This document shows, one piece after another, positions 61,802 through 64,000 of a stretch of DNA of 64,000 bases. The stretch is from assembly GCF_039523435.1 (NCBI RefSeq), contig NZ_BAAAFH010000022.1, positions 868,001 through 932,000 on the forward strand, in the 5' to 3' direction. The position numbers and the translations under genes are program-made. The stretch comes from Wandonia haliotis (lineage in GTDB: Bacteria > Bacteroidota > Bacteroidia > Flavobacteriales_D > Crocinitomicaceae). The notes under the pieces were generated by a model. It saw nothing but the letters and a program-made list of their open reading frames with translations. It was not told the origin of the DNA and did no database searches. Position 1 is the stretch's first letter; each line of letters begins with the position of its first letter.

Positions 61802-62893
61802 TTACTCATAGTAAAACAACCCGGGATACATCAACTCTATTGAATGTTTTATATGATTACTATTCTTAAGAATCACCTTTTTTCCTGTATTCGCCAACTT
61901 AACAGCTAATTCAAGTTGTTGAGATTGCTCAATTATATCCGTATTTTTTTTGTAGGTTACATAATCAAATACAAACTCTTCACGATTCTCCCGGAGTAGT
62001 TGTTCGTATTGAAACTGCAAATGATTTTTATTTACCTCAATAGTGGCCTCAGAAAGAGGCAGTGTCATTTTCTGTTCTTTGGCAAAGTAGAGCAACGCCT
62101 GATTATCTCTGGGGAAACAAGGTCCTCCAAACCCATAGCCATAACCAAGATATTTACTTCCGATTCTAGAATCTGCCCCTATTGCGCTCAGCACTTTATC
62201 TTCATCTCCACCCGTCCTTTTTATCAAATCACCGATAGAATTAGCAAAAGAAATCTTCATTGTCAGGAAACAATTCGTTGCCAACTTGGTAATTTCAGCA
62301 CTCAACGTATCCATTACATGATATTCTGGAGATGAGATACACATTCTTGCGTATAGGTTCTTAAGGAAAATTGTTGCATCTGGATGCCCTTCACCAATCA
62401 AGATCTGATCCGGGTTTTGCTGATCTCTCATTATAGATCCCTGTGCTATGAATTCAGGATTATACGAGATAGAATAATTCCAATCTTTCATTTTCACTGA
62501 TAACTCATTACAATATCCCGGCATTACCGTTGCCCCAATGATTATATGTTTTAACTCTTCAGGTTTCTTCAATTCCATTAATTGGCTAACAACAGACTCA
62601 ATATAACTGTGCGAAAAGGAATTGTCATGTTGAGATGGGGTGGGAACAATAATATAGATTATATTTACTTGTTCTTGTTCAATAACCTTGATATCTGTGT
62701 ATGAAGAAAAGTTACATGATGCACTTAAATACTCATTAACCAATGGTTCCGGAGAAGAATATGTTTTAGCATTTAACTGATTCACATACTCCTGATTTAC
62801 GTCAATTCCAATCACCTCATATCCTGACTTCTCAGCATTAAGTGCGAAACACAGCCCTAATCTCCCAATTCCAATAACTGCCAACTTTTCCAT
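61802..62893 (-). CDS. UDP-sugar dehydrogenase family protein
   Basis: 363 residues. NAD-binding AVIGIGRLGLCFALNAEKSGYEVIGIDVN (in pieces), VPTPS, ATVMPGYC, YNPEFIAQGS, central helix LSAEITKLATNCFLTMKISFANSIG (in pieces), and the catalytic Cys in YGFGGPCFPRDNQAL. These are the marks of UDP-glucose/GDP-mannose dehydrogenases, which oxidise C6 to a uronate in two steps. It is shorter than usual (about 390-440): the C-terminal domain after the central helix is reduced and has no clear sugar-binding loop, so substrate is open. Two bases after the glycosyltransferase gene. Confidence 0.88.
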   Translation of the reverse strand: MEKLAVIGIGRLGLCFALNAEKSGYEVIGIDVNQEYVNQLNAKTYSSPEPLVNEYLSASCNFSSYTDIKVIEQEQVNIIYIIVPTPSQHDNSFSHSYIESVVSQLMELKKPEELKHIIIGATVMPGYCNELSVKMKDWNYSISYNPEFIAQGSIMRDQQNPDQILIGEGHPDATIFLKNLYARMCISSPEYHVMDTLSAEITKLATNCFLTMKISFANSIGDLIKRTGGDEDKVLSAIGADSRIGSKYLGYGYGFGGPCFPRDNQALLYFAKEQKMTLPLSEATIEVNKNHLQFQYEQLLRENREEFVFDYVTYKKNTDIIEQSQQLELAVKLANTGKKVILKNSNHIKHSIELMYPGLFYYE

Positions 62894-62895
62894 CT

Positions 62896-63927
62896 CTATT
62901 CTACTCTTGATTTTACCACAATAGGTAATTCTATATCATTCATTCCCCAGTTTGATTCATTCAAGCCCCATGTTTGTTGTTTTTCAACAAGCTGCATTCC
63001 GCCCTTATTTACGATACTATAATCCAACGAGGGTTTGTTTTGCAAAAACCTAATCGTTCTAATTGCATCATCAGACTCCCAACCATCTTCATGATAGATG
63101 TGATAAACAGGAGCTTTATAAGGAAAAATAATTTGTTTTTTACCCCGAGCTATTGCTGCCCATAACCCCATACTATCAATATGGATTGAGTACATATCTA
63201 ATTCAGGATATCCTTCTATGTCCAACCAATCTTCTCTGGACATCAAAGTGAAATCACCACATGCATCAAAATCGATGGTAAAATGGGCAAATTGTTTTTT
63301 GTGTGTGACTTTCCATACCTTTAGAACGAAAGCATTTAACATTTTAGCAACTCTTGGAAAGTAGTACACAAATCTCGGGAGCGAAAGAGTTTCATGTCCC
63401 TGAACCTTTCCAAGTCGTTTAATTATATTGTTTTCTGCAAATTTCAATTGCTCTGCAATTTCTCTAAGCTTCATTACATCACTTGGGATATCACATCTGT
63501 TTGCCCTATAGTAGTGATTCTTCAATAATCTTTTCTGAGACAAAACCTGAAAACATACATCTGAAAAAAGGATATCTATATTTGTACACAAAATAAACTC
63601 GCCACTTGCTCGCCTAATTCCAACATTTTTAGCAATCATTTGGTATAATGGGATACTTTCTGAATTCTTATACTTGTTGTGTACTTCAGGAGGAACAATA
63701 ACATATTTTACATCAACCAAATCATTACTATTCGGTGCAGGCAGCACTTCATGTAGGAACGGTTTATCTTCCGGAGGGTTCCAGTCTACAAGAACCAATT
63801 CGATAGGCAAATTCCACTTTTTTGCCTGTTCAAAAATACCTTTTACGAAAGTGGAGGTTCGGAGCAATAAATCTCCTCCGTGATTATCATTTCTTGATGT
63901 AGCAACAATTGTCAGATAATAACTCAT
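62896..63927 (-). CDS. GT-A type glycosyltransferase
   Basis: 343 residues from ATG 63927 (the frame extends 27 bases into the gene upstream). Begins YLTIVATSRNDNHGGDLLLR, with a nucleotide-sugar fold: ELVLVDWNPPEDKPFL, IAKNVGIRRASGEFILCTNIDILFSD (in pieces), where NID takes the DxD place, and later DFDACGDFTLMSREDWLDIEGYPE and SIHIDSMGLWAA. It resembles family 2 transferases acting on surface glycans. No membrane segments. The ending WGLNESNWGMNDIELP is echoed by the end of the next upstream gene. Acceptor unknown. Confidence 0.8.
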   Translation of the reverse strand: MSYYLTIVATSRNDNHGGDLLLRTSTFVKGIFEQAKKWNLPIELVLVDWNPPEDKPFLHEVLPAPNSNDLVDVKYVIVPPEVHNKYKNSESIPLYQMIAKNVGIRRASGEFILCTNIDILFSDVCFQVLSQKRLLKNHYYRANRCDIPSDVMKLREIAEQLKFAENNIIKRLGKVQGHETLSLPRFVYYFPRVAKMLNAFVLKVWKVTHKKQFAHFTIDFDACGDFTLMSREDWLDIEGYPELDMYSIHIDSMGLWAAIARGKKQIIFPYKAPVYHIYHEDGWESDDAIRTIRFLQNKPSLDYSIVNKGGMQLVEKQQTWGLNESNWGMNDIELPIVVKSRVE

Positions 63928-63928
63928 T

Positions 63929-64000
63929 TCAACAATAAATTTCAGGTAAATCAATAGTATTTAATCCCCAATCGGCATGATTATTATAATTCATACTTTT
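63929..64000 (-). CDS. C-terminal end of a gene running out of the window
   Basis: The minus-strand frame is open from base 64000 to the TGA at 63931-63929, giving 23 residues with NHADWGLNTIDLPEIYC at the end. The WGLN..D/E-L-P stretch matches the C-terminus of the glycosyltransferase that follows one base later, so this is probably a related enzyme or a protein sharing that tail. The stop and next ATG are one base apart, so the genes are co-transcribed. Too little is visible to name it. Confidence 0.6.
   Translation of the reverse strand, partial: KSMNYNNHADWGLNTIDLPEIYC

Noticed and set aside
1..64000. CRISPR arrays, tRNA/rRNA genes, insertion sequences, prophage
   Set aside because: No regularly spaced direct repeats, no cloverleaf or rRNA-like stretch, no transposase, integrase or phage structural gene was seen in any frame; repeats in 9585-13928 are protein-coding.

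Overview
The window looks like chromosome from a member of the Bacteroidota, most likely Flavobacteriales; similarity to Crocinitomicaceae/Fluviicola-type genomes is an impression, not a test. Evidence: type IX secretion (T9SS) sorting domains on four secreted proteins, a PorP/SprF protein next to an SprB-repeat adhesin with a CHU_C-type end, TTTG-N17-21-TAnnTTTG promoters, a TonB-like transducer with a Pro/Glu hinge, a Bacteroidota-type FtsZ tail (NNSFLHDNVD), an MraY with an extra loop, CrtY/CrtZ carotenoid enzymes and a group II GGGP synthase. No rRNA, tRNA, CRISPR array, insertion sequence or prophage was seen; this is mostly a core chromosomal segment with genes on the minus strand.

Layout. 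0-9 kb: end of a peroxiredoxin, a tandem UspA protein, two small unknown proteins, then an overlapping minus-strand run (MORN lipoprotein, dnaG, mscS), a polyprenyl diphosphate synthase and a GNAT-nitrilase fusion. 8.5-14 kb: T9SS/gliding module (PorP/SprF plus a 1447-residue adhesin). 14-20.4 kb: NarL-type regulator and TPR histidine kinase, a T9SS cargo protein, and a 7TM SpoIIE-type phosphatase. 20.4-28.7 kb: three overlapping or adjoining minus-strand sets: GGGP synthase/phosphopantetheinyl transferase/NlpE-like lipoprotein; deoC-cysQ-two RemB-like outer-membrane proteins; gcvH-vanZ-tonB. 28.8-33.5 kb: a secreted lysyl-endopeptidase-like protease divergent from an OmpR-type regulator, dCMP deaminase and CtpA-type protease. 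33.5-35 kb: a peroxide-response operon (doxX-gpx-ohrR) whose promoter carries two related operators.

35-50.9 kb: the division and cell wall (dcw) cluster on the minus strand, in transcription order mraZ, rsmH, ftsL, ftsI, murE, mraY, murD, ftsW, murG, murC, ftsQ, ftsA, ftsZ, followed by yqeY. Most joints overlap by one to a few bases. murF and ddl are not in it. Upstream of mraZ lie two pairs of 10-bp repeats that match MraZ operators. 51-56 kb: a membrane protein, two proteins of unknown function, and a crtZ-crtY-CoA-binding-DUF2071 set. 56-64 kb: a large T9SS cargo protein, a GT-C/TPR membrane glycosyltransferase, a UDP-sugar dehydrogenase and a glycosyltransferase, probably the edge of a surface-glycan locus continuing past the right end.

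Functional themes: envelope building (dcw, GGGPS, polyprenyl synthase, glycan genes), T9SS surface proteins and gliding, and peroxide defence. The points I rate most worth checking are the OhrR tandem operator, the paired MraZ boxes, the loss of zinc ligands in DnaG, and a probable CTG start of ftsI. I did not find a convincing candidate for a wholly new multi-gene system; the least explained genes are at 51606-52316 and 52594-53730.
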